64,000 nt of DNA from Arenibacter sp040216555 (GTDB lineage: Bacteria; Bacteroidota; Bacteroidia; Flavobacteriales; Flavobacteriaceae), in assembly GCA_040216555.1 (NCBI GenBank), contig JAVJOW010000012.1, positions 52,422 through 116,421 on the forward strand, given 5' to 3'. The position numbers and the translations under genes are program-made. Numbering within the stretch: the stretch's first letter is position 1; each line of letters begins with the position of its first letter. The notes under the pieces were generated by a model, which saw only the letters and a program-made list of their open reading frames with translations, was not told where the DNA came from and did no database searches. This document shows, in pieces, positions 34,568 through 42,909 of the stretch.

Positions 34568-35146
34568 TTAGAATACCAGATCCACCACTAGATCAAATTC
34601 GTCATATATGGTTTTATCCCCTAAATTGTCGAAGAAACTACCTGATCCGTACTTAACGTCGTATAGGGAGCGGTCTACCTTCATAGAGGCCGTTGCCTTG
34701 TTTCCATAGATAGAGATGTCAAAAGTTACTGGGTTGGTTTTCCCCTTCACAGTAAGGTCTCCTGTTACTTCATAGGAGTTTTTCCCTGTGGCCTTTACGC
34801 TGGTAAATACTAATTTGGAAGTGGGATGTGCCTCAACTCCAAAGAAATCATCGGATTTTAAATGACCTTCCAACTTGCCTTTGTATTCACCCTGTAGGTC
34901 GTTTGAAACCAAGGTAGGCATATCTACAACAAATTCTCCTCCAGTTAGTTTATCGCCGTCAAAAATTAAGGAACCTTCTTTTAGGGCAATTGTTCCATGA
35001 TGTGACCCTGTAACTTTGTATCCTTTCCAGGTAACTGTACTTTCCGATGTTTTAACCTGTTTTACTTCGTTGTCCACTGGCGTGGATGCCATGGCGGTTA
35101 AACCTGTGAATACGGCCAATACTACACTTAATGCGCTTTTTTTCAT
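34568..35146 (-). CDS. YceI-family periplasmic protein
   Basis: 192 residues. Signal peptide MKKSALSVVLAVFTGLTAMA, then a YceI lipocalin-like barrel: STVTWKGYKVTGSHHG, HLKSDDFFGVEAHPTSKLVFTS, TGDLTVKGKTNPVTFDI and the C-terminal VDRSLYDVKYGSGSF. Family members bind polyisoprenoid or similar lipids in the periplasm. 38 bp after the nitroreductase, and last gene of a MarR-nitroreductase-YceI operon. Confidence 0.93.
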   Translation of the reverse strand: MKKSALSVVLAVFTGLTAMASTPVDNEVKQVKTSESTVTWKGYKVTGSHHGTIALKEGSLIFDGDKLTGGEFVVDMPTLVSNDLQGEYKGKLEGHLKSDDFFGVEAHPTSKLVFTSVKATGKNSYEVTGDLTVKGKTNPVTFDISIYGNKATASMKVDRSLYDVKYGSGSFFDNLGDKTIYDEFDLVVDLVF

Positions 35147-35184
35147 AATTTCAATTTTAAGATAATGTTTGTTAATGTTCCTGT

Positions 35185-35817
35185 TTATATATAAGTAATT
35201 AAATTTTCCTTCGTTTTACGAACTTTTTTATAATGTTGTGTTTTATCTTCCTGGGACCTATAGCCTATAGCCACAAGGACGGCCGCGTTAAGCCCTTTTT
35301 TGGATAGTCCGAGCATTTCGTTGAATTGGGCACTATCAAAACCTTCCATGGGGCAGGTATCTATTTTTAAATCGGCAGCTGCTGACAGTAAATTCCCCAA
35401 TGCTATATAGGTTTGTCTAGCAGTCCAAGTAGCCTTGGCCGATTCGGATAACGGCATTAATTTGGACTTCATAAAATCGGAGTACCCTTCAAGATCATTG
35501 GACGGAATACCACGTGTTTCACTTACATTGTCTAAATAATCATCTACCAATTCTTCCCCGAAAGTGGTCTGGTTGGCCAACACTATTAGGTGGGAAGCTT
35601 CTGTTATTTGGGATTGTCCCCAGGCTGCTGGTTGTAATTTACTTCTCAATGCAGCATCTTCTACAACCAGAATTTCATAAGGTTGCAATCCGTAGGAGGA
35701 GGCACTTAAGGAAGTGGCTTCCAATAAATTTTCTAAATCTTTCTTTGATACCTTTTTGGAAGCGTCAAATTTTTTGGTGGCATATCGCCAATTCAAATTT
35801 TCTATATATGAATTCAT
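35185..35817 (-). CDS. NAD(P)H-dependent nitroreductase-family oxidoreductase
   Basis: 210-residue FMN enzyme of the nitroreductase family: RYATKKFDASKKVSKKDLENLLEATSLSASSYGLQPYE binds FMN phosphate near the N-terminus; NLLSAAADLKIDTCPMEGFD and VLVAIGYRSQEDK are the later conserved blocks. It resembles NfsB-like dihydropteridine/quinone reductases. Downstream of and presumably controlled by the MarR gene, which suggests a role in clearing quinones or nitro compounds (inference). Confidence 0.92.
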   Translation of the reverse strand: MNSYIENLNWRYATKKFDASKKVSKKDLENLLEATSLSASSYGLQPYEILVVEDAALRSKLQPAAWGQSQITEASHLIVLANQTTFGEELVDDYLDNVSETRGIPSNDLEGYSDFMKSKLMPLSESAKATWTARQTYIALGNLLSAAADLKIDTCPMEGFDSAQFNEMLGLSKKGLNAAVLVAIGYRSQEDKTQHYKKVRKTKENLITYI

Positions 35818-35858
35818 GTTTTGAATTTAATGATTGTTAATACTCGTTTTTAGGTTTA

Positions 35859-36305
35859 TTAAAATTTATCCAATAGGCCATTTAAGGCGGTTAAATCTTC
35901 CATCGAAAAGTTTTTTAATAACTCATCCTCGGCCTCTTTCAGTGCGATATCCATTAAGGAAAGGGCGCTTTCGCCTTCAGGAGTAATATTTATTTCGACT
36001 TTTCTTCTATTGCTCGGACACACCATTCGGTCTACGTAACCCTTTAATATCAATTTGTCTACCAACCTAGTGGTATTGCTCATCTTGGTGACCATTCTTT
36101 CGTTTAAGGTGGAAAGATTGGCCGGTTTCCCTTTTTGCCCCCTTAGTATTCTGAGCACATTAAACTGTTGCAGGGACACTCCATGGGGTTTTAGGGCTGC
36201 GGTCATGATTTCATTGATCTTGCTCTCTACGAGACTCAAATGTATCATCGTCCTGCTTCCTACGGGAATTTGCTTTTCAGTTTTAATAATTTTTTCTACA
36301 TTCAT
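35859..36305 (-). CDS. MarR-family transcriptional regulator
   Basis: 148 residues, winged-helix dimer of the MarR type: HGVSLQQFNVLRILRGQKGKP leads into the recognition part NLSTLNERMVTKMSNTTRLVDKLILKGYV, and the wing is MVCPSNRRKVEINITPEG. First gene of its operon; a perfect 12-bp palindrome lies 13 bp upstream of the ATG over the -7 box, so it probably represses itself and the two genes downstream. Confidence 0.93.
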   Translation of the reverse strand: MNVEKIIKTEKQIPVGSRTMIHLSLVESKINEIMTAALKPHGVSLQQFNVLRILRGQKGKPANLSTLNERMVTKMSNTTRLVDKLILKGYVDRMVCPSNRRKVEINITPEGESALSLMDIALKEAEDELLKNFSMEDLTALNGLLDKF

Positions 36306-36318
36306 GTCGTTACAACAA

Positions 36319-36335
36319 TTGTATATACAAATGTA
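36319..36335 (-). promoter_or_regulatory. MarR operator palindrome overlapping the -7 box
   Basis: TTGTATATACAA (36319-36330) is a perfect palindrome; TACATTTG on the minus strand (36335-36328) is a -7 box sharing three bases with it. The -33 box is only partial (TTG about 20 bp upstream). Confidence 0.6.
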
Positions 36336-36489
36336 TGAAATAAATCAAATGCTGCAATAGTACTGATGATAAAAATTTGTTAAATATGCAAATGTTACCG
36401 AAGACGTAAAATTTGGGTTGGAGTATTTGAATACGCCAGGTACGTATTTATTTGTGCCTCAATTGTTGGAGGATTTTTTATAAAAGCAT

Positions 36490-36497
36490 TATTTTTG
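36490..36497 (+). promoter_or_regulatory. -7 promoter box of the rhodanese gene
   Basis: TATTTTTG fits TAnnTTTG, 20 bp before the ATG at 36518; GTTG about 21 bp upstream is a weak -33 box. Confidence 0.4.
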
Positions 36498-36517
36498 AAA
36501 ATTAAATAATAAAACAA

Positions 36518-36829
36518 ATGGCAGATTTATCACAGGAAGAGTGGAGTGAACAATTGGAAAGCGACGAGAATGCCTTCTTATTGGATGTGAGGACTCCAGA
36601 TGAGGTAGAAGAAGGTTATATACCCAATGCTACCAATATAGATATATACCTGGGGCAAGAGTTTGTAGCGGAATTGGAAAAGCTGGACAAGACAAAGAAC
36701 TATTACGTCTACTGTAGGTCTGGCCAACGTAGTGGTCAGGCATGTGCCATCATGAACAAGTTGGGCTTTGAAAATGCTTATAATTTACTGGGCGGGTTTA
36801 TGAACTGGGAAGGTGAAGTAGCCGAATAA
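36518..36829 (+). CDS. Single-domain rhodanese-like protein
   Basis: 103 residues, one rhodanese domain: LLDVRTPDEVEEGYIPNATNID and the active loop YCRSGQRS with catalytic Cys66. Six-residue loop CRSGQR is the sulphurtransferase form. Cytosolic; carries persulphide sulphur to unknown acceptors. Stands alone. Confidence 0.92.
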   Translation: MADLSQEEWSEQLESDENAFLLDVRTPDEVEEGYIPNATNIDIYLGQEFVAELEKLDKTKNYYVYCRSGQRSGQACAIMNKLGFENAYNLLGGFMNWEGEVAE

Positions 36830-36940
36830 AATATTTGAGGTCTGGCCTTGGCAGGATTAAGGTATATATGGCTTCTTGGCAGAACGTATCTTACTTTCAT
36901 GTAACCTTGTGGAGTATCGGTTTTTTCTTTACATTGGAAG

Positions 36941-38224
36941 ATGCGGGAAGATCTTTTGCATTTTATTTGGAAGTATAAAAAACTTCAATTGGGGAATTTA
37001 AAAAGCTCCAAAGATGAAGCTATACAAATATTGGATGTAGGAACCCATAATCTTTTGTCCGGCCCCGACTTCTTTAATGCCAAGATTCAAATAGATGAAC
37101 AGTTGTGGGCCGGTACGGTAGAGATGCATATTAAATCTTCCGATTGGTACGCCCACAATCACGAAGTAGATCCCAATTACCAAAATGTTATACTTCATGT
37201 GGTTTGGGAGGACGATTGTGAGGTCTTCAGAAGCGATAATACGGTTATTCCCACTTTGGTACTTAGGGACTATATTTCATCCAGTCTTTTACAGGAGTAT
37301 CAAAAATTGTTCTACCACAAAGAGCGCTCATTTATAAATTGTGAAAATGAGATTGCCGACACTTCTAATTTTGTTTTACAGAATTGGTTGGAGGTTCTCT
37401 ATTTTGAGCGTTTGGAGAGGAAAACCGATTTGGTGGCCCAACTGTTAAAAGCTTCCAACAATGATTGGGAGCGCGTGTTTTTTGTAATGCTTTCCAAGAA
37501 TTTTGGACTTAAAATAAATGGTGAGCCCTTTTTTGAAATAGCCAATCGACTTCCTTTCCCAGTGGTGCGCAAAATACAGGACAATGCATTTCAAATGGAA
37601 AGTTTGCTTTATGGCTTTGCAGGATTCTTGGATGAAGATAATATTGGCGATATTTACTTTGATAGCTTAAAAAAGGAATTTGCTTTTTTAAAGGCCAAGT
37701 TTCATTTCCTGGAACCGCCACATCAAAAACCGGAGTTTTTTAAACTGCGTCCATCAAATTTTCCTACCATCAGACTGTCCCAATTAGCCAATTTGTATGT
37801 GTTGCACCAAAACCTTTTTAGTAAGGTTATCAATGCCAAAAGTGTTGAGGAAATTTATTTGGTTTTTAAAGTATCGGCCAGCGAATATTGGAACGACCAT
37901 TATACTTTTGGAAAAGTCTCCAAGAAATATGTCAAGATACTAACCAAAAAATTTGTGGATTTATTGATTGTAAATACAATTCTTCCCATAAAATTTAACT
38001 TTGCAAAACATATGGGAAGGGATGTGCCAGAAGAGATAATAAATATTATATCGGGTATAACATCAGAAAGCAATACGGTTATTGCTAAGTTTAAGTCTCT
38101 TAAATTACAATTTCCTTCAGCCAAAGAAAGTCAGGCCGTAATACAACTGTACAATGAATACTGTACAAAAAATAAATGTTTGCAATGTGCTGTGGGCCAT
38201 CAATTATTGAATAGAAAACCTTAA
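36941..38224 (+). CDS. DUF2851-family protein
   Basis: 427-residue cytosolic protein of a family nearly limited to Bacteroidota and relatives. The N-terminal third holds the most conserved part: ILDVGTHNLLSGPDFFNAKIQIDEQLWAGTVEMHIKSSDW then NVILHVVWEDD, a pattern with Asp/Glu/Lys spacing that recalls restriction-endonuclease-like folds (inference). The C-terminal CTKNKCLQCAVGHQLL has three Cys and a His. No established function. First of a run with PspC and the K+ channel. Confidence 0.8.
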   Translation: MREDLLHFIWKYKKLQLGNLKSSKDEAIQILDVGTHNLLSGPDFFNAKIQIDEQLWAGTVEMHIKSSDWYAHNHEVDPNYQNVILHVVWEDDCEVFRSDNTVIPTLVLRDYISSSLLQEYQKLFYHKERSFINCENEIADTSNFVLQNWLEVLYFERLERKTDLVAQLLKASNNDWERVFFVMLSKNFGLKINGEPFFEIANRLPFPVVRKIQDNAFQMESLLYGFAGFLDEDNIGDIYFDSLKKEFAFLKAKFHFLEPPHQKPEFFKLRPSNFPTIRLSQLANLYVLHQNLFSKVINAKSVEEIYLVFKVSASEYWNDHYTFGKVSKKYVKILTKKFVDLLIVNTILPIKFNFAKHMGRDVPEEIINIISGITSESNTVIAKFKSLKLQFPSAKESQAVIQLYNEYCTKNKCLQCAVGHQLLNRKP

Positions 38225-38233
38225 TTTTAAGGC

Positions 38234-38461
38234 ATGAACATTTTCTATACGGTACTTTATTACTTTCAGAAAAGAGGATTTGAGGTTTGTAGACGAATAG
38301 CCGAGCGTTTGGGAATACGTACCAGAGTAGTTCGTACATCCTTTATATATCTTACTTTCGTTACCTTGGGCTTTGGATTTGCCCTTTATTTGTTTATGGC
38401 CTTTTGGCTAAGGATAAAGGACTTGCTTTATACCAAAAGAACCTCTGTTTTTGATCTTTAA
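38234..38461 (+). CDS. PspC-domain membrane protein
   Basis: 75 residues: CRRIAERLGIRTRVVRTSFIYLTFVTLGFGFALYLFMAFWL is a PspC domain with a single long membrane segment, followed by a basic cytosolic tail. PspC domains link envelope stress to regulators, but no other psp gene is nearby. 9 bp after the DUF2851 gene and 2 bp before the channel gene. Confidence 0.85.
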   Translation: MNIFYTVLYYFQKRGFEVCRRIAERLGIRTRVVRTSFIYLTFVTLGFGFALYLFMAFWLRIKDLLYTKRTSVFDL

Positions 38462-38463
38462 GT

Positions 38464-39471
38464 ATGTTAAGACTTTTTCGTTCCCGAATGTATTTGGCAT
38501 TGGCTTTATTGGTCATGGTCTTGTTGTTCGGAGTATTAGGATATAGGTTCCTATCAGACTATACTTGGATAGATGCCTTTTATATGACCATTATTACGGT
38601 AACCACCGTTGGTTTTTCTGAGGTACGTCCGTTGGATACCGAGGCCAAAATATTTACAGTTGTTTTAATTGTTACAAGTGTATTTATATTTGCATTCGCA
38701 ATTTCGGTAATAACCGAATATATCCTGAGTCGTAATTCGCTTCAACTTCTAAAGAAAAAAAAGGTGAAAAATAAAATCAGTAGTTTAAGCAGTCATGTAA
38801 TTATTTGTGGTTTTGGCCGAAATGGAAATCAGGCAGCGGAAAGATTAAAGGCTTATAACCGGCCCTATGTAGTCATTGAAAAAAATAGGGAAGTCATAGA
38901 AAAGTTTGAAGAAGAGATCCTCTTTGTTGAAGGTGATGCCAATGAAGATGATACTCTGATAGAAGCCGGAATAGATAGAGCGCAATACCTTATTACCGCT
39001 ATGCCCGATGATGCTGCCAACCTATTTGTAGTACTCTCTGCCAGACAATTGAACAAAAACCTGTTTATTATCAGTAGGGCCTCCCAAATAACTTCCCAAA
39101 AGAAATTAAGACTAGCGGGGGCGGACAAGGTAATTATGCCCGATAAGATAGGAGGGGATCATATGGCCTCCTTGGTGGTCATACCAGACCTTATAACCTT
39201 TATGGACAAACTTTCAACCGAAGGAGAGAATACTACCAATTTGGAAGAGGTAACCATAGAAAGTTTTATGACAAAGGTAGATAATCATTCCTTGCGCGAT
39301 CTGGATTTGAGAAGGAAGACAGGCTGCACTATAATTGGATATATTGAGCCAAATGGCAATTATATAATTAATCCCGAGGCCGATTTGAAATTACAACCGC
39401 AGGGAAAGGTAATAGTATTGGGAAGACCAGAGCAAATAAAAAAATTAAATGAGATGTTCCATATAGATTGA
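38464..39471 (+). CDS. Potassium channel with RCK (TrkA-N) domain
   Basis: 335 residues. Two-helix pore: helix 10-28, pore loop ITVTTVGFSEV (45-54) and second helix about 66-90, then an RCK module starting HVIICGFGRNGNQAAERL (Rossmann, GxGxxG) with Asp/Glu ligand residues, and an RCK-C domain at the C-terminus (GCTIIGYIEPNG). The selectivity filter reads TVGFS, not TVGYG, so the second filter Gly is Ser. Forms a tetramer gated by nucleotide or ion in the family. Last of the DUF2851-PspC-channel operon. Confidence 0.88.
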   Translation: MLRLFRSRMYLALALLVMVLLFGVLGYRFLSDYTWIDAFYMTIITVTTVGFSEVRPLDTEAKIFTVVLIVTSVFIFAFAISVITEYILSRNSLQLLKKKKVKNKISSLSSHVIICGFGRNGNQAAERLKAYNRPYVVIEKNREVIEKFEEEILFVEGDANEDDTLIEAGIDRAQYLITAMPDDAANLFVVLSARQLNKNLFIISRASQITSQKKLRLAGADKVIMPDKIGGDHMASLVVIPDLITFMDKLSTEGENTTNLEEVTIESFMTKVDNHSLRDLDLRRKTGCTIIGYIEPNGNYIINPEADLKLQPQGKVIVLGRPEQIKKLNEMFHID

Positions 39472-39568
39472 GTATATAAACAATTATATTTGATTCCAAG
39501 CATTATTTTTAGGATATTGCCGGGATATTAGAAGCTAAACCAACAAAATTAAACTTTTCAAGCTACTT

Positions 39569-41635
39569 ATGAAGAATTATATATCTTCCATTTTTTTACT
39601 GTTTTCGTTTGTAATATTTTCCCAAGATCTTGTTGTAAAGGGGTCTGTTTACAATCCTTCGAACAACATCAATGATGGTGTTGTAAAGTTAGAGGTTGAC
39701 GGAGGTACACCACCCTATCAGTATAAATGGAGTAATCAAAACACCCCATTGACCGCCAATCAGGCCACTAACCTTGTAGAAGGCCTTCCCTATACTGTTA
39801 CTATTACCGATGCAAAAGGCTTGCAGGTTACCAAGGAGTACAAAGTACCTACCGAGGCAATTACCGAATTTTTTAATGGAGTTATGACACCTGCCGTAAG
39901 TGCTTTGGGATCCGTTCTTTTTTGGGATCCTTTTGCGGCCATTGGTATTTATGATCCCGTAGTGTATGCGGATGTGAAACGTATTGGAATTCCAGGCTGG
40001 TCTCCGGAAACAAAGGATAAGTTTATGTTAAAGGAGTGGTTGAAGCCCGAAGGACAAAAAGTAAAAAAAGGGGATGATATTGCAATTATTTCAAAAAGTA
40101 ATGGCACCGCCGAAACAATAACATCGCCTGTCAACGGCCAATTAAAATATTTGGCCAAGGAAGGTGAGGTAATATATAATTCAGAGAACTCGGAACACGT
40201 AATTGAGCAAGGAGCCCATTTTTTGGCAGAGGTTAAATATGATGAGCCGGTTATTATAACCCATCCCAATGGAGATCCTCAGCAAAAGGCAATACCATTT
40301 ATTGTCATTTGGTTGGTAATCGGAGCTATTTTCTTTACGTTGAGAATGGGCTTTATCAATTTTAGGGGATTTAGACATTCCATTGATTTGGCGAAAGGTA
40401 AATATGACGATCCCGATGCCCCGGGACAAGTTACCCATTTTCAAGCCCTGGCGACAGCCGTTTCCGGTACGGTCGGACTTGGAAATATTGCAGGGGTAGG
40501 GGTGGCCGTTTCCTTGGGAGGTGCCGGTGCAACATTTTGGATGATTGTTTGTGGTCTATTGGGAATGTCTTCCAAATTTGTGGAGTGTACATTAGGGGTC
40601 AAATACCGTAATATACTTCCTGATGGCCGTGTTTTTGGAGGTCCAATGAACTATCTGCGCTATGGTCTGGAGAAAAGAAATTTAAAAGGTTTGGGAAAGG
40701 TACTTGCCGGTCTCTTTGCCGTTTTGGCAGTAGGGGCTTCTTTTGGAGGTGGAAATATGTTTCAGGCCAATCAATCTTTTGAACAGCTTTCCGGGCAGTT
40801 CCCTGCCTTACAGGGCAATGGATTTTGGTTTGGAATAATTACGGCAATTCTCGTTGGTGTGGTAATAATTGGTGGAATCAATAGTATAGCCAATGTAACA
40901 GGGAGGGTAGTACCAATTATGGCTTCTATTTATATTCTGGCGGCCTTAACGGTAATCATCATGAATATTGAAAATATTGGCCCTGCATTTGCGGCTATAG
41001 TAGATGGGGCATTTAGCCCAAGTGCCCTTAAAGGTGGTGTTATAGGAGTTTTGATCGTTGGTTTTCAGCGGGCGGCCTTCTCCAATGAAGCCGGAGTTGG
41101 TTCTGCTGCGATAGCACATAGCACGGCGAAGACAAATCATCCGCCTTCCGAAGGTTTCGTGGCCCTTATGGAGCCCTTTATTGATACGGTGGTGGTATGT
41201 ACTTTGACCGCCTTGGTTTTAATATTTACAGGCATGCACGAAGTAGAGGGAATGGCGGGTGCCCAATTAACTTCGGATGCCTTTGGAAGTGTGCTTTCAT
41301 GGTTTCCATATGTTTTGGCCTTGGCAGTGTTCCTATTTGCATTTTCAACCATGATTTCCTGGTCCTACTATGGGATGAGGGCTTGGACCTATCTTTTTGG
41401 GAAAAGTAAAAAAGTAGAATTTGTATATAAGATGTTATTCCTAGTTTTTGTGGTAGTAGGTGCATCGGTGAGTTTGGGAGCGGTTTTGGATTTTTCGGAT
41501 ATGATGATTTTGGCTATGTCCTTCCCCAATATTATTGGACTTTATCTAATGTCCGGTGAGGTGAAAAGAGATCTAGATGACTATTTGGTAAAACTTAAGG
41601 CCAATTTGCTTTACAAAAAAAAGGGAAAGGCATAA
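39569..41635 (+). CDS. Alanine/glycine:cation symporter with an N-terminal extension
   Basis: 688 residues. From about 241 it is an AGCS-family Na+/alanine symporter: LRMGFINFRGFRHSIDLAKG, TAVSGTVGLGNIAGV, GGPMNYLRYGL, and AAFSNEAGVGSAAIAHS, with about ten helices. Before that lie a signal peptide (1-18), an SprB-repeat-like domain (24-95; VDGGTPPYQYKWSNQ), a hydrophobic stretch 102-130, and a lipoyl/biotinyl-like domain (155-225; WLKPEGQKVKKGDDIAIISKSNG, SPVNGQLKY). The lipoyl-like domain lacks a modifiable Lys in an MKM or DKA motif: Lys177 sits in ISKSNG. The signal peptide puts the extension outside or in the periplasm. Confidence 0.87.
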   Translation: MKNYISSIFLLFSFVIFSQDLVVKGSVYNPSNNINDGVVKLEVDGGTPPYQYKWSNQNTPLTANQATNLVEGLPYTVTITDAKGLQVTKEYKVPTEAITEFFNGVMTPAVSALGSVLFWDPFAAIGIYDPVVYADVKRIGIPGWSPETKDKFMLKEWLKPEGQKVKKGDDIAIISKSNGTAETITSPVNGQLKYLAKEGEVIYNSENSEHVIEQGAHFLAEVKYDEPVIITHPNGDPQQKAIPFIVIWLVIGAIFFTLRMGFINFRGFRHSIDLAKGKYDDPDAPGQVTHFQALATAVSGTVGLGNIAGVGVAVSLGGAGATFWMIVCGLLGMSSKFVECTLGVKYRNILPDGRVFGGPMNYLRYGLEKRNLKGLGKVLAGLFAVLAVGASFGGGNMFQANQSFEQLSGQFPALQGNGFWFGIITAILVGVVIIGGINSIANVTGRVVPIMASIYILAALTVIIMNIENIGPAFAAIVDGAFSPSALKGGVIGVLIVGFQRAAFSNEAGVGSAAIAHSTAKTNHPPSEGFVALMEPFIDTVVVCTLTALVLIFTGMHEVEGMAGAQLTSDAFGSVLSWFPYVLALAVFLFAFSTMISWSYYGMRAWTYLFGKSKKVEFVYKMLFLVFVVVGASVSLGAVLDFSDMMILAMSFPNIIGLYLMSGEVKRDLDDYLVKLKANLLYKKKGKA

Positions 41636-41659
41636 TTAAAGACTTAGGACAATAAATAT

Positions 41660-41700
41660 AAATCCCACCTAATTTCCTTATATGGAATTAGGTGGGATTT
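41660..41700 (+). terminator. Terminator of the symporter gene
   Basis: 15-bp perfect stem AAATCCCACCTAATT/AATTAGGTGGGATTT with an 11-nt loop, followed by TCTTTT; begins 25 bp after the stop. Confidence 0.9.
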
Positions 41701-41982
41701 TCTTTTGGATACAATCGAAGGAATACGTTCATATTCTACATTATCACCTATTAAGAAACTAAAGAGGAAAAGTTTTGCTATAGTTAGACTAATGATGTTC
41801 GGCCTAACATTTAAGTTTATTACATTTTTACTATATTTAGATTAAAACTAACCTAGATTTGGGAAGAGTTACATTTGGAATTTAGCCGCTTTTAAAGCGA
41901 AGCTTTTGGTGCAGGGAGTTAATCTTCCATGGAGCATTATATGAATAATGGAAAAGTGCTTTTAAGACATAAAGTTTGAGCC
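41701..41982. other. 282-bp intergenic region before the HhH gene
   Basis: No gene seen. A TACATTTG (41870-41877) is a candidate -7 box but has no TTTG 18-21 bp upstream. CGCTTT-T-AAAGCG at about 41891-41903 is a short palindrome. Confidence 0.5.
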
Positions 41983-42894
41983 GTGAACAGAAAATCGTTT
42001 AAATCCCACTTTAAGTTCAATAAACAGGAGCGAAGTGGGATTTTCTTTTTATTGCTTCTCATTGCTATTTTCCAGACAGTATATTTTGTTGTTAAATCCT
42101 ATCCTATATCGGAAAAGGCCGATTCCCTAACGGTCGATGAGGAATACCAAGCCAAAATGGAGGAACTGAGAGGTCGTAACTCAAAGAAGGACTCGATCTT
42201 GGTCTATCCATTTAATCCCAATTATATTACAGATTACAAGGGTTATATTTTGGGGATGTCTACTGAGGAAATAGATAGATTACATGTTTTTAGGTCTGAG
42301 AACCAATTTGTTAATTCCGCCAAGGAATTTCAAGAGGTAACATTGATTTCGGATTCCCTGTTGGAAAATTTGCGTCCATATTTTAAGTTTCCCGCATGGA
42401 CTCGTCAGGGAATTGTGGAGTCGGTAGTTGACGGTGGGGCCCGTTCACCAAAGAGTTTGAAATCCGTATCAGGGCCGGACACCTCTAAAAGTGTCCAGAT
42501 CAAGGACCTTAATAGTGCTACTGTAGATGAATTGAAGTCTGTTAATGGAATAGGGGATAAATTGTCCCGGCGTATTGTAAAATTCAGGGACCTCTTGGGA
42601 GGTTTTTTGGTAGAGGAGCAATTAGGTCACGTTTATGGTCTTGAGCCGGAGGTGGTTGCAAGAGTGCTGAACTACTATAGGATTTTGGAAAGTCCGACTA
42701 TACCAAAAATCAATATTAACCAAGCATCTTCAAGGGATATATCAAAACTGGTTTACATAAAATATGAAGTGGCGGCGCGTATTGTAGCTCTCAGGGAAGC
42801 GAAGGGTGGTATAGCTTCATTTGATGAATTAATAGAAATCGAAGATTTCCCTTCGGAAAAATTAGATATAATTAAGTTATATTTGCAATTATAA
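41983..42894 (+). CDS. Membrane-anchored helix-hairpin-helix protein (ComEA-like)
   Basis: 303 residues from a GTG start (a TGA lies two codons upstream, no ATG between). One transmembrane helix at 19-37, then a linker and helix-hairpin-helix DNA-binding units: clear ones at 175-235 (DLNSATVDELKSVNGIGDKL) and 243-303 (NINQASSRDISKLVYIKYEV), and a worn one at about 80-133 (MSTEEIDRLHVFRSENQFV). ComEA proteins bind incoming DNA in the periplasm. Whether this one serves DNA uptake is inferred from fold only; no com genes are adjacent. Confidence 0.82.
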   Translation: MNRKSFKSHFKFNKQERSGIFFLLLLIAIFQTVYFVVKSYPISEKADSLTVDEEYQAKMEELRGRNSKKDSILVYPFNPNYITDYKGYILGMSTEEIDRLHVFRSENQFVNSAKEFQEVTLISDSLLENLRPYFKFPAWTRQGIVESVVDGGARSPKSLKSVSGPDTSKSVQIKDLNSATVDELKSVNGIGDKLSRRIVKFRDLLGGFLVEEQLGHVYGLEPEVVARVLNYYRILESPTIPKININQASSRDISKLVYIKYEVAARIVALREAKGGIASFDELIEIEDFPSEKLDIIKLYLQL

Positions 42895-42909
42895 AAAAAA
42901 TTGCTAATA

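Noticed and set aside
41870..41877. TACATTTG as promoter of the HhH gene
   Set aside because: No TTTG at the needed 18-21 bp upstream and more than 100 bp from the start codon; kept only as a weak candidate.
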